Part shown: positions 1-10,074 of the stretch, one piece after another
Numbering within the stretch: position 1 is the stretch's first letter
Layout: each line of letters starts with the position of its first letter
Origin: Ricinus communis
Lineage: Eukaryota > Streptophyta > Magnoliopsida > Malpighiales > Euphorbiaceae
Reading direction: 5' to 3'
DNA: 64,000 bases
Assembly (NCBI RefSeq): GCF_019578655.1
Contig: NC_063260.1
Span: forward strand, 13,146,001-13,210,000
Position numbers and translations under genes: made by a program
Notes under the pieces: model-generated
What the model saw: the letters and a program-made list of their open reading frames with translations, nothing else
What the model was told of the DNA's origin: nothing
Databases searched by the model: none

Positions 1-900
1 AGAAACACAGTTTTCTGAGACCCTAATGGAAGTTTTTATTAGAGAATTTCTGAGTTACAAATGAAACACGATAGAACGGTAATATTAACCAAAACCTCTA
101 CCCAGTGAATATTACATAATTGATTGAAACCGTTTTGTAGCCTTTTAACTTTTGGGTTTTAATCGATTGCCATGCATTCTGATTTTGTTAACTCAACTTT
201 GATTTTGTGCAGCAATCAATTTAAAAGTGGCTCAAGCTAGCAGGGCACACGTGATCTGAGACTGGCCATCAGCATTTACAAACCAATTTTCACAGTCTCA
301 TTCATAATAAATTTACATTTATCACTAAGCTCCCATTCCCATATGACGAAAAGAAATAAAAATAAATAAAATTAACGAGTTCAATTCAACAAGCACATCT
401 AATATTTTTGTGTGGGGAAGATTAAAGAAATTGGAGTCGTTCATAGTTTTCTTTACACAAAGGTAACGTCTTGTGTCTTGTAACTGCAAGCTGATGCTGC
501 CAGTACTACTTTAGCTTTATACTATAATTTGCCTCCTTTCAAATATCACATTCACTAAATCTAATATAACCCAACGCCATTCTCCGTCACTTTAAATTGA
601 CATCACAAATTACATGTAATAACCTTAAAATTGTAATCCTTTTCTGAAAGTAAAATAGAAACACCCGATGAATTTTGGGACTGTTGTTTGATGTTAAAAA
701 ATAAATTTAATTTTAGTATATATTTTGAAAAGAATAGTCCCAGGCGGGCTTTAAATGAATCATTCGTAAGAGTACGAGATTAGTAAATCAACAAAAGAAT
801 GTCAAAAATTTTTAAAAAAAAAAACTTTAATTAATTAATTTTAATGCAGCTTGATTAAGATTACGAATCGATTAAATGGTAATAAGAGGGTCCTTAAAAC
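1..900. other. Intergenic, upstream of DUF707 gene
   Basis: AT-rich stretch with no long reading frame and no recognisable gene piece. The last part presumably holds the promoter of the following gene. A CT-rich tract with TCTCTCTCTCTC lies near 980-1010, a common feature of plant 5' leaders. No clear TATA box could be assigned. Confidence 0.5.
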
Positions 901-1791
901 GTGGCGCCTCCTCAACTTTCGTCTTTCGACTCTCTCTTACAAAATCTCTCACTTTTGATTGCTTCTTTCTTTCTGTTCTCTCTGTGTGCCTCTCTCTCTC
1001 TTTCATCTGTGTAGGATTTTGTTAAATCGCCTTCGAATCGGACAGCACATCGTTTCATCTCCGCCACCGAGCTTAGCTTTCTTGTGGCTCCGGCGATATC
1101 ACTGCTTATCCATTTCTTATACACACACTAACTGATTTTGAAGGTCTGTTCGTTCTTTCTTTTTTGTCTTTTTAGATTTTTGTTTCAATCGTTCGAATGC
1201 CATTTTGCTTTATTAAACTGCGTTAGCTTAGAAATGATCCAGTGCAGTAGGAGGTACTGTTTCTTGTTTTCTTTTTATATGTTTGTTTTTGTTTTTAATT
1301 GCATTTCCATGTATGCTTTCTAAATCCATAATCAAGATCTATTTACAACGTTCAATCTTTTTTTCCTATTTTTATGTTCTGCTCTCTTTAATACTTAGAT
1401 TTTTTCCCTGTATATTTGATTTCTTTCCATTTCTTTTTCAAGAATTTTTTAAAGATTTTTCTTTTTATATTACTCTTGTTTTAATGAAGCTTTGGGCTTT
1501 ACATTTACAAATCTATTAGGTTCTGACAGATATCTGCACCGACTTTTCACTCATGCATGTCAGTTTAAATTAAGTTTCTTTTTTTCCCTAAAAAACTAAG
1601 TTTCTTTTAGTGGTTTAGTTTTCAGGTTTGTTATGGAGCATAATTCTTTGCATAAAATTCAAATTATATTTTGGTAATATAAAAAAATTTCAAGTGTTTA
1701 AACATTTATTTGAAATTCGCTTGATATCTAACTTTAGTATGCATATGTGCAGTTTGTTATGAGAACATTATTATAGTGCTCCTGGGTGTCT

Positions 1792-4700
1792 ATGATGTCA
1801 CTCAGATCATCTATGAAAAGGAATGCCTTCTTTGATTCGGTATGGATCCCTCTATTTTTGTTTACTCCTCCCCCATGTAATTTTAAAGCTGATAAAATGA
1901 TTCTTACTTAGATTTTTGATAATTAATCTTACTCTATTATCTTCTGACATAGGGGAAATGCGGATTCAAAATGAGGCAGCTGCCATGTATGGGAGTAGTT
2001 TTGTGTATAATAACGTTTTTTGTTGTTTATAGAACCACAATGTATCAATTTCAGCATACACAGGTATTGCAATCCTATTCACATTTCTAGATATTCTCAC
2101 TTGAATAGATAAATCAAGCACTTGCAGTATTTTCTGATTCCATTTGATATTCCTGCTAGATGGAAGCAAAAGTGCACCCATTCGGCACATTAAAGGTAAT
2201 TCAGAATCACCATTGAAATCATCAATTGGTCATTGCTATTATAATCTTTTCAAGTTACAAAACAAATACATCTGTTGCATTTTATGGCTAACACATGAAC
2301 TTCTATTAAAATTTAGTTGGTGATTTCTGAGACTTGAATATGTTGTTGGATGACTATTTCTTATTATATTAAGGTGTTTTTGATTTGGTAATTTAGGATT
2401 CAGCTTTGGCTTCTGGATTACTGGGTGGTTTACCTGTTGGTATAATACGAGCTAGTTCAGATTTGGAGATGAAGCCTCTGTGGTCATCAAGTAGTTCAAG
2501 GTTGAAGGTGGATACATCTATGCGCCGAAACTTACTGGCTATTCCAGTTGGTATTAACCAAAAGCATAATGTTGATACTATTGTCCAGAAGGTATTCTGT
2601 TTTGTCTTGTGTAAGTTTTTTTATTCTATGAGCTGAACATTTTTTGCCTAATTTTGTTGAATTCAGTTTCTTCCAGAGAATTTTACAGTTATTTTATTCC
2701 ATTATGATGGCCATCTGGACGGGTGGTGGGATCTTGAATGGAGCAAGGAGGCCATACACATAGTTGCTCAGAACCAAACAAAGTGGTAAGGTTAACCTTG
2801 ACAATTTTCTTGGGCATTTTTTTGCTTGTTTTATTTTCTAGTCTAAATAGTGGATTCTTTTGTCCTAGTGTTTATTTAATAGCAAGTCATGCATCTGCAT
2901 AGAGAGGCCAGTTTTGATGTATTTCTAACTCATTAGATCTCATGACCAGAAGATAACTTGTTAGGCCATTTGAGCATGGTGTTTTGTAGAAATCTTATGC
3001 AAGCTGTTAATTTTGATATACTTGTGCTTCTAAGCAGTTGCAATAAATAAAATCTTTTTGAGTCGAAGTGTAGAAGAATGGAGTTTTGACTTCCAATAAG
3101 ATTCAAAAAGATGTTTGCAGCTTACATTACTCTTGTAGTAACTGATTTTGTGTTTCCTAAAAGATGCATGGGTCTTTTCTCTATTATAAATGGTTTTGCT
3201 CTTTTTATTAGATCCATATTTAACATGTCATATCTCCCAGGTGGCTTGATGAAGGGTGAATTATTTTTAGTTATTTGCTGATGCCTACCATTTAATTTTA
3301 GTTTGTTTTAATTTGCGTTTACAATTTGGTATTCTAACTCCAGTATTAATACTTTTTTCAACTTTGTGTGTTTTGTTTTTAATTTTTATATTCCTCTTAG
3401 GTGGTTTGCGAAACGCTTTCTGCATCCAGCTGTTGTGTCTACCTATGATTACATATTTTTGTGGGATGAAGACTTAGGGGTTAAACATTTTGATCCAGGA
3501 AGGTAATCTAAAAATGTATTCATATTAATGGCCTGAGTAGGATTGATCTCTATTCTTACTGCTATGTACTATTTGGTTTGCCGTTGGTTTCAACTCTTAA
3601 AAGCTTTGATGGCATGGACCTTCTCGTTTCTCCAAATAATATTGTTATCTTCTGTATCTAGAGCTTTGATGACAATGGTGCAATTGGCCATTTATTTAAA
3701 TGCCTTATACTTCCAAAAATGTATTTGGCCTAGAATCATTTATATTTTCCTCTGACACCTCTCCATCATTTAATCATGTCATCAAGGCTTCCATCCATAC
3801 ATCTCTCTTTCTGGCAACATTACAGGATTCACAATACTGTGTATTATTTTATTACACTTCAACCTTAAATTTACGAATATTAGCACAATTTACAATGGCT
3901 CATTTACTTGACCTCTATTTTTTGTTTTATGATGCTCATATTTTGTGCAAGCATGCATTTTTTGATTAATAGTCCTTCTTTTACCCCTAGATACTTGCGT
4001 ATTGTAAGATCAGAAGGATTGGAGATATCTCAACCGGCTTTAGATCCAAATTCAACCGACATACATCATAGAATCACTATACGGTCTAGAACAAAAAGAT
4101 TTCATAGGTAATGGGTGAGTTGGGAGCTTTTAATTAATCCACACTTTGATGATTCTAATACTTGCATAAAATGTCTGTTTTCAGAAGGGTCTATGACAAA
4201 AGAGGCAGTACTAAATGTTCGGATGATAGTGAGGGACCGCCATGCACTGGGTAAGCTAATATATTATCCTATTTTCACTTTTTTCTATTTTGTTTTATTT
4301 TAAGTAGCTATATTACTGAATGCTGGGAAATAATGAACTAGTATGACTTTTGTGCATAAGCATCATGGTTTCGATTCTGATTGTTTTGGTTACTGTGGTC
4401 CTAGTTTTATGTCCTTGCCTCTCTGTCATCTGCTATTAAGCTGTGAATCAACATATATAGGAGAAATTGAGTGCTGAATAATAACTTTCATCTTTGAAAC
4501 CAATCTTGAAGAGTAGGTAGTTCATATTCTATGCCAATTTTGCCAAATTTACCATTTGACAAGTAAATTTTTAGTTCAACTTTATCAATTATCATCCACA
4601 CTATCTTCAATACTTGTTTGAAGGATATCCTATGTTCCCGTTGTACTGGCTGTGTGGGAATACTAATTTTTTTTTTCCGTAAAAATACATGTGTAGGTTT

Positions 4701-6463
4701 GTGGAAGGTATGGCTCCGGTATTTTCAAGAGCAGCTTGGTATTGTGCTTGGCATCTTATACAGGTATTGTTACTCTTTTACCTTGAGTCAATTTTTGAAA
4801 GTTCTTAGGGCTAATAAAGATTTTACACATAGCATTATCATTATTTCGCTGTTTATTTTAATTTTTGTGGTAATCAAATTTTTCTTAGGTCTGAAATTTA
4901 GTACAGAACTATTCCTTGATTTTAGATTTGGCTCTAAATTTAATTTTGAGTGCTCTGATAATGTAGATGAGTAAGTGCCTGTTCATGACGTTCTGCTTGA
5001 GTGTAAACTGTAAGACAAATGTTCCTCTGCAGGCAGTTAGGAAACAATTTTAAAGTTCTATATTAAAACCACTGTCTGGTGAAGCTTCTACTATTTCAAT
5101 ATTTGGTTATAAAATGTTCCAAGTTCATGTCTGAATGACGACTCTTTTTTCCTGTTCAGAATGATCTGGTCCATGGATGGGGAATGGATATGAAACTTGG
5201 ATACTGTGCACAAGTAAGATGACATAGATGTGCTCTTTTTCTCTTTTGGGTAAAGAATATGCTTAATATTTTTTAATTCAAGCAGTAGTCTGTTTTTATT
5301 GCTTAGTTTTCTCTGTCGCTTGTGTAAAATTGCATATGCGTCCGTGCCATGAAATGCTCACATGATAAGTCTGAAACTGTATATTGGAATTTTATGCTTG
5401 GTAACTTCCTTTTCCTGCATTTCTCTTCTTTTATGTAATTTAGAAAGTTAACTTTATTCAATTTAGTAACGGACAAATATGTCCATATGGCATTGAACAG
5501 GGGGATCGCACAAAGAAGGTAGGGGTCATCGATAGTGAGTACATTGTTCATCAGGGCATACAAACTTTGGGTGGGGGTGGACCTCCTGGAAAAAAGGTCA
5601 TCCAATCTGCAAGAATTTTTAATAGAAAAACTATACTTCTTGCTTTCTTATCTTGATTACTGACACGCTCTTCTCAATCTTCGCAGACTTCAAACGGTGA
5701 AGATACGACTAAGGTAAACTTACAATGTATAATAGATGGCTCTTTTCATTCATACAAATAAATTAACAAGCATAGTTATTCTAACCAGCTTACCATTATG
5801 TTTCCATGTTAACCATCTCTCCTTATTTACAGAGATATGGCACTTCAACCATGGATTCTCGAACGGAGGTAAGACTAATGATTTTTTTGGTCTTCCATCA
5901 TTTCTAGTTAGGTTTTCTACCATTTTACCCTAGTTTGATTGCCTGGAGGCTGAAATAGTTGCATAACATATATAAATGTGATAGGAGTACATTTTGCTTT
6001 TTCATCACCCCTATTCTATATTAAATATTTGATTTTTACAAATTTGTTGGGGACTGGGTTCCAGTGTAATTAGTATCCTAGCCTTCCTGAGGTTCTGTTA
6101 CTGATATGTCCATATGAGCAAATACTGGCTGCATATCACTTGAATATCAGTTTAGTCGTGTAAATTATGAACTGGTTAGTTTTTAGGTTTTGAAATACAT
6201 CAGTATTTGAGATGGACTACCTTTAGAGAATTACTTGATGTGAAAGAGTTTTGCAATGCGGTGCTAGTTATGATTTCCTTCAATTTAATTAATTGAGTTG
6301 GTTTTTACCATGAATTGAACAGATTAGAAGACAATCAACTTGGGAGCTTCAAATCTTCAAGGAGCGCTGGAATGAAGCTGTGAAGGAGGACGAGGACTGG
6401 GTTGATCCCTTCAGAGGGAGCCGGAAACGGAAGAGAAGAAGACGGCACACCACTAAGTTCTGA
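1792..6463 (+). CDS. DUF707 family protein (putative storage protein/lysine ketoglutarate reductase trans-splicing-related)
   Basis: Fifteen coding exons were read by eye: 1792-1839, 1953-2063, 2160-2195, 2397-2591, 2667-2785, 3401-3502, 3991-4107, 4185-4250, 4697-4763, 5160-5213, 5501-5596, 5687-5713, 5833-5868 and 6323-6463 (14 listed blocks; a 5' leader exon ends near 1143 and the start exon opens at 1753). They join in frame to about 404 aa. A short cytosolic N-terminus is followed by one membrane segment (about residues 25-42, VVLCIITFFVVY), as in type II membrane proteins. The DUF707 body follows, with LLAIPVGINQK, FLWDEDLGVKHFDPGRYL, GFVEGMAPVFSR, HGWGMDMKLGYCAQ and YIVHQGIQTLGG. The DWDEDL-type acidic motif suggests a glycosyltransferase-like fold, but no reaction is established for the family; the legacy name is misleading. 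The C-terminus is strongly basic (RKRKRRRR). ATG codons at 1792, 1795 and 1813 are all in frame, so the exact start is uncertain. Confidence 0.9.
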
Positions 6464-7439
6464 ACTCTTTTAACTTAACCAAGATACTTGAATATATTGG
6501 TTTGGTTAAGTTAGTTCAGCTTCAGCCGCACACATAGTCATATCCATACATCATACATGTAATCTAGTTTGTGTAGCCCTCATTCAATGCCTGTTATTAT
6601 TTCATTATTTGGACCATCAATAGTTTTTTCCTTTCAATTCAAATTTTGATTAGTGTATCTAGTTATAGCTAATTTTTTTTCCTTTAGCTTTTCGAGCTTT
6701 TAGAAATTTGCAGTGCAATTTAAGGTGTTCTACATGTTGATTTTAGATGAAACAAAGGACTTCACTTAAGGCTATAGATAACCGGTTCTCTTATCACGCG
6801 GGTCCCTCTCGTGCTTGGTTGTTTTGTTGACTGGGCTAATGCCACTTTACCAAGTAAAACATTACCGAGTGCAATTGGTACTTGCTTTTTGTTAATCCTT
6901 CTCTGGGAAGACCTTCCAATACAAATCCTGAGTGCAATTGATGTTTATTCTGGTTTTACTTTTGCTGGTTTGTAATTTCCCGGTTTTGAAATTGGGCCCA
7001 GTATTATGCTGTGGTGGGTGTAAACGTTTATTACCAGAGTTTAGATCTATGGAGCCTTGATCTTATTTGAACACCACTTCTGGAAATCTGCAATGGTATC
7101 GTGTATTCTTTAGTAAACTTTTAATTAAATATGATATGCACGTTATTTTAATTACCTCAAAAGATCAAAGGATACGAAACATTTTCCTATCCTAGATTTT
7201 AAGCAAGCTATGAATTGACTGCAATTTTGGAACTGCGCATATAGAAGGCCAAGTTTAATGTTTTCACCAATTTTTTCAATTTACATGAATTTCGAGACAT
7301 ACAAGTCCAATAATTCAAAGCAATCCATTCGTTAATAAAATGTTTAAGATGAAATATCCAAAAATAATGAGAATCTAGTCAGGCTTCGGCCAAGATTGTC
7401 TAATCAGGTCCAGCCTAGTTGAGGAGCAGAGTAAAAGTG
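6464..7439. other. 3' UTR and intergenic DNA
   Basis: The first 150-200 bases are the likely 3' untranslated region of the DUF707 gene. The remainder is AT-rich with no coding signal. It ends at the flank of the inverted-repeat transposon, where the candidate target-site copy TAAAAGTG lies at 7432-7439. Confidence 0.5.
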
Positions 7440-8919
7440 AGGGTAATTTGCTCAAATGGTACTAATCCTTGGCATTATATATCAATTTGATACCAAGACT
7501 TTAATTTGAATCAATTTGGTACCAAATGTACATAAAAGTATATCAATTTAGTCCAAATGTCTAATTTCCGACAACCGGTGATGACGTGGCATGCTGAGTA
7601 GGTATATTCCGGTTGTTTTGCCCCCTCAGTGTGTGCCATGTCAATTAATGAATTTGACTCAGCAATATTCCCAAATTAAATCCCAATTCCCCTAATTTTC
7701 CTTAAGTCAACCCTAATTCTATTCTCATTTCTTCTATTTCCCTCTCCTATTCCCCTCTCCTATGAGAGCAAGGCACACAGCTAGCTTGGCATGATTAGCA
7801 GGCGTTGTTACCCCAGTAACATAGTATCTACGGACAAGAAGTGCAACAGCCACAAGCACGAAGATGAACAGAGTAGAAATTGACAGAAGGTTAGTAAGAA
7901 TATCCATCTTCGTAAAGAAGGCAACAATAGCAGTAGCAATGATCATTAAAACTGTTGCATTAACTGGAGTTCCTGTCTTCTCATTGAATGAGCGAACCAT
8001 GGCAGCATCATATGAGTACGAGCAATGTGTGTAAGATAATGAGCTTGGCTTTGCTGTGCATAGCAAGGTCATACTGCAGCGCGCCTTGGCCCAACTTGTA
8101 CCTACATACTCAAACACTACTGAAAATGCAGCATCGGGATCGATATGCCTGTATGGAACCATAAGGCAAAGTACTGCAGCTAATAAACAATAGGCTAAGG
8201 CAATTACTGTCATTGAACCCACAAGCCCTATAGGGATATCTCGAGTTGGGTTCTTACTTTCTTCTGCCATTGTAGAGATAGCATCGAACCCAACATATGC
8301 AAAGAAAACTACAGTTGAAGCTACAAAAATACCACGAGAGTTATAAGGTGGAAAAGGGCTATAGTTTTTAGTATCGGCTTTGGTAAAGCCAGTGATGATG
8401 ATGAAGAGGATGGTGATGACGTGGACAATGGAAGCAACATAATTGAAGCGAGAAGACCCCTCTATCCTAAGAACGGCAAGGATACAGATTACAGAAGCAA
8501 CAACAACAACGTTGGGGTCTAAGTGGCCATAATCATCAGGGAGGTTGTGGGCTGTGATCCTGAAGTCATCAAGATCATGGTTGTAAAGAGTGGCGAAATA
8601 TGATGTCCATGAACGGGGGTAACAGGAGTTACGAGAAATAGGAGAGGGGAATAGAAAGGGGAAATTAGGGGAATGGGATTTAATTTGAGAATATTGCTGA
8701 GTCAAATTCATTAATTGACATGGCACACGCTGAGAGGTCAAAACAACCGAAATATACCTACTCAGCATGCCACGTCACCACCGGTTGTCAGAAATTGGAC
8801 ATTTGGACTAAATTGATATACTGTTATGTACATTTGGTACCAAATTGATTCAAATTAAAATCTTGGTATTAAATTGATATATAATGCCAAGAATTGATAC
8901 CAGCTTGGCAAATTACCCA
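7440..8919. mobile_element. Non-autonomous MULE-like transposon with captured transporter gene fragment
   Basis: Two long inverted repeats of about 280-300 bp bound the element: left about 7441-7760, right about 8630-8918. The outer ends read GGGTAATTTGC on the left and its complement GCAAATTACCC on the right. Inside the arms, the stretches around the TTTGGTACCAAAT-like, ACAACCGG and CATGCTGAGTAGGTATAT motifs are matched on the opposite strand with a few mismatches. The element is flanked by TAAAAGTG at 7432-7439 and again at 8920-8927, consistent with an 8-bp duplication or a 9-bp one with one mismatch. Long terminal repeats plus a captured host gene are typical of Pack-MULEs. A hAT origin (8-bp duplication) is less likely because hAT terminal repeats are short. 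No transposase is present. Confidence 0.85.
7734..8768 (-). pseudogene. Captured cationic amino acid transporter (CAT family) fragment inside the transposon
   Basis: An uninterrupted 344-codon frame. Its first ~60 codons come from the transposon arm and the rest from a plant CAT-type (APC superfamily, TC 2.A.3) transporter. Recognisable blocks are DDYGHLDPNVVVV, IIITGFTKADTKNYSPF, FFAYVGFDAISTMAEES, NPTRDIPIGLVGSM, LCLMVPYRHIDPDAAFS and NEKTGTPVNATVLMIIA. It is not a whole gene: the N-terminal transmembrane helices and C-terminus are missing. Between the VFEYVGTSWAK block and the NEKTGTPVNAT block (about 7980-8085) the family sequence YLTHIARTHMM appears in a different frame, so there is a small deletion and compensating frameshifts. 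Absence of introns may reflect the donor gene or an RNA step. Any product would be a chimera; translation is unproven. Confidence 0.82.
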
Positions 8920-9460
8920 TAAAAGTGGGTTTAAAGTGTAAATTGAGGTCTCTTAGTAGACGAAACAAATTGATTAGACTTGCAAACAAATGAAAGGCTT
9001 GGATAATTTCTTGGAAATATTTAGTCTACCAACTTATTGGTAAACAAGACTAATTGCATATGGATGTATAACATTATTCATTAATATTAATTAGTTTTTA
9101 ATTATGACTCATAATTAATGATAATAGATAATCCAATCTACCATATTAATATGTAAATTAATTTTATAACCGATAGACTAAACCTATCTCACAATCTCTC
9201 CTCTTCCTTGTCATTCCCTTTTGTAAATTATAATTTTCTAATGCGTGTAGTGACTAATAAAACTAAGTCAAACGCGCATGGTGGCTGCAGTTAACGCATT
9301 CTTGAATCTCTTCTTTCATTTAGCTTGTACCATCCAAAGTCTGCATGCAGACTCTTTATAAATATTTTCTTTACTTTATTTGGAAAAACAAAAATTGCTT
9401 TCTCCTCTTCCATATACAATTCTTCTCAGCATACTTCATATTTGATTCCTCTCCTGATAG
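8920..9460. promoter_or_regulatory. Intergenic DNA and probable promoter of the short SCAMP-like gene
   Basis: AT-rich spacer. A TATA-like CTTTATAAATATT lies at about 9353-9365, roughly 100 bases before the ATG at 9464, which is a normal plant leader length. TGCATGCA at about 9342-9349 contains the RY core CATGCA, a motif found in many seed-expressed promoters. Whether it is used here is unknown. Confidence 0.45.
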
Positions 9461-9463
9461 GTA

Positions 9464-10057
9464 ATGGCTGGCCGGTACCACAGTATTCCCACCTTTTTAG
9501 ACAAAGTTAATCCCTTTTCAGCTTCCAGTTCCACTATCCAAACCTACATTTCAAGTCATGAGTACGTGCAGCGGTTGCAGAATGTTGCATATGGAACATT
9601 TTTAGGGCTGATTCTGTGTCTTTCGTGGAATCTAATGGCCGTAGCAGTGTTATGGAGTCAAGGCGGGGAAGTAGAACAAGAGTCGTTGTTCCTGGCCGTT
9701 GCCTACTTGGTACTTGGTGTTCCAGCAGCGTATTCGTCATGGCATCGTACCCTTAGTCTTGCTTTCCAAGAAAAGAAGCGTTTGACGTTCAAGTGGTTTT
9801 TGGTGTTTTATTTGTTCCACTTGGCCTTCTGTTTGTTTGCTTCAATTTCTCCTATTGAGGGAAGATCTCTAACTGGAGTACTGAGTGCAATGGCTGTTTC
9901 TTCTGATCATGGTTTTGCTAGGGTGTTGTACTTCGTTGGTTTTGTGCTGTTCAGTTATGAATATGCGCTGAGCTTCTGGGTTATGTTGAGTGTATACATG
10001 TATTACCGTCATGGTGGGGTTAGTCTTGGAGATGATCTAACATCTATGGAGCCATGA
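9464..10057 (+). CDS. Short intronless SCAMP-like membrane protein
   Basis: A single-exon 197-aa frame aligning over its whole length with the neighbouring full SCAMP at 12675-17845. It keeps the MAGR start and the VNPFS piece (residues 15-19) but lacks most of the cytosolic N-terminal region and the coiled coil. It then resumes at the membrane core: RLQNVAYGTFLGLILCLSWN corresponds to the partner's [20 protein letters not shown]. Four membrane segments are visible (about 45-67, 77-99, 109-132, 157-182), and the hallmark VYMYYRHGG corresponds to VYMYFRGSG. The C-terminal tail is replaced by GDDLTSMEP. The many substitutions imply an old copy, yet the frame is open and the hydrophobic pattern is preserved, suggesting constraint. 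A retrocopy or exon-fused partial duplicate is likely. SCAMPs act in post-Golgi and endosomal traffic; the role of this version is not known. Confidence 0.75.
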   Translation: MAGRYHSIPTFLDKVNPFSASSSTIQTYISSHEYVQRLQNVAYGTFLGLILCLSWNLMAVAVLWSQGGEVEQESLFLAVAYLVLGVPAAYSSWHRTLSLAFQEKKRLTFKWFLVFYLFHLAFCLFASISPIEGRSLTGVLSAMAVSSDHGFARVLYFVGFVLFSYEYALSFWVMLSVYMYYRHGGVSLGDDLTSMEP

Positions 10058-10074
10058 TCTTATTCAATCTTTTA

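Noticed and set aside
912..1124. Minus-strand frame rich in Arg, Glu and Lys
   Set aside because: It is the complement of a CT-rich 5' leader; composition is explained by TCTCTC repeats and nothing matches a protein family.
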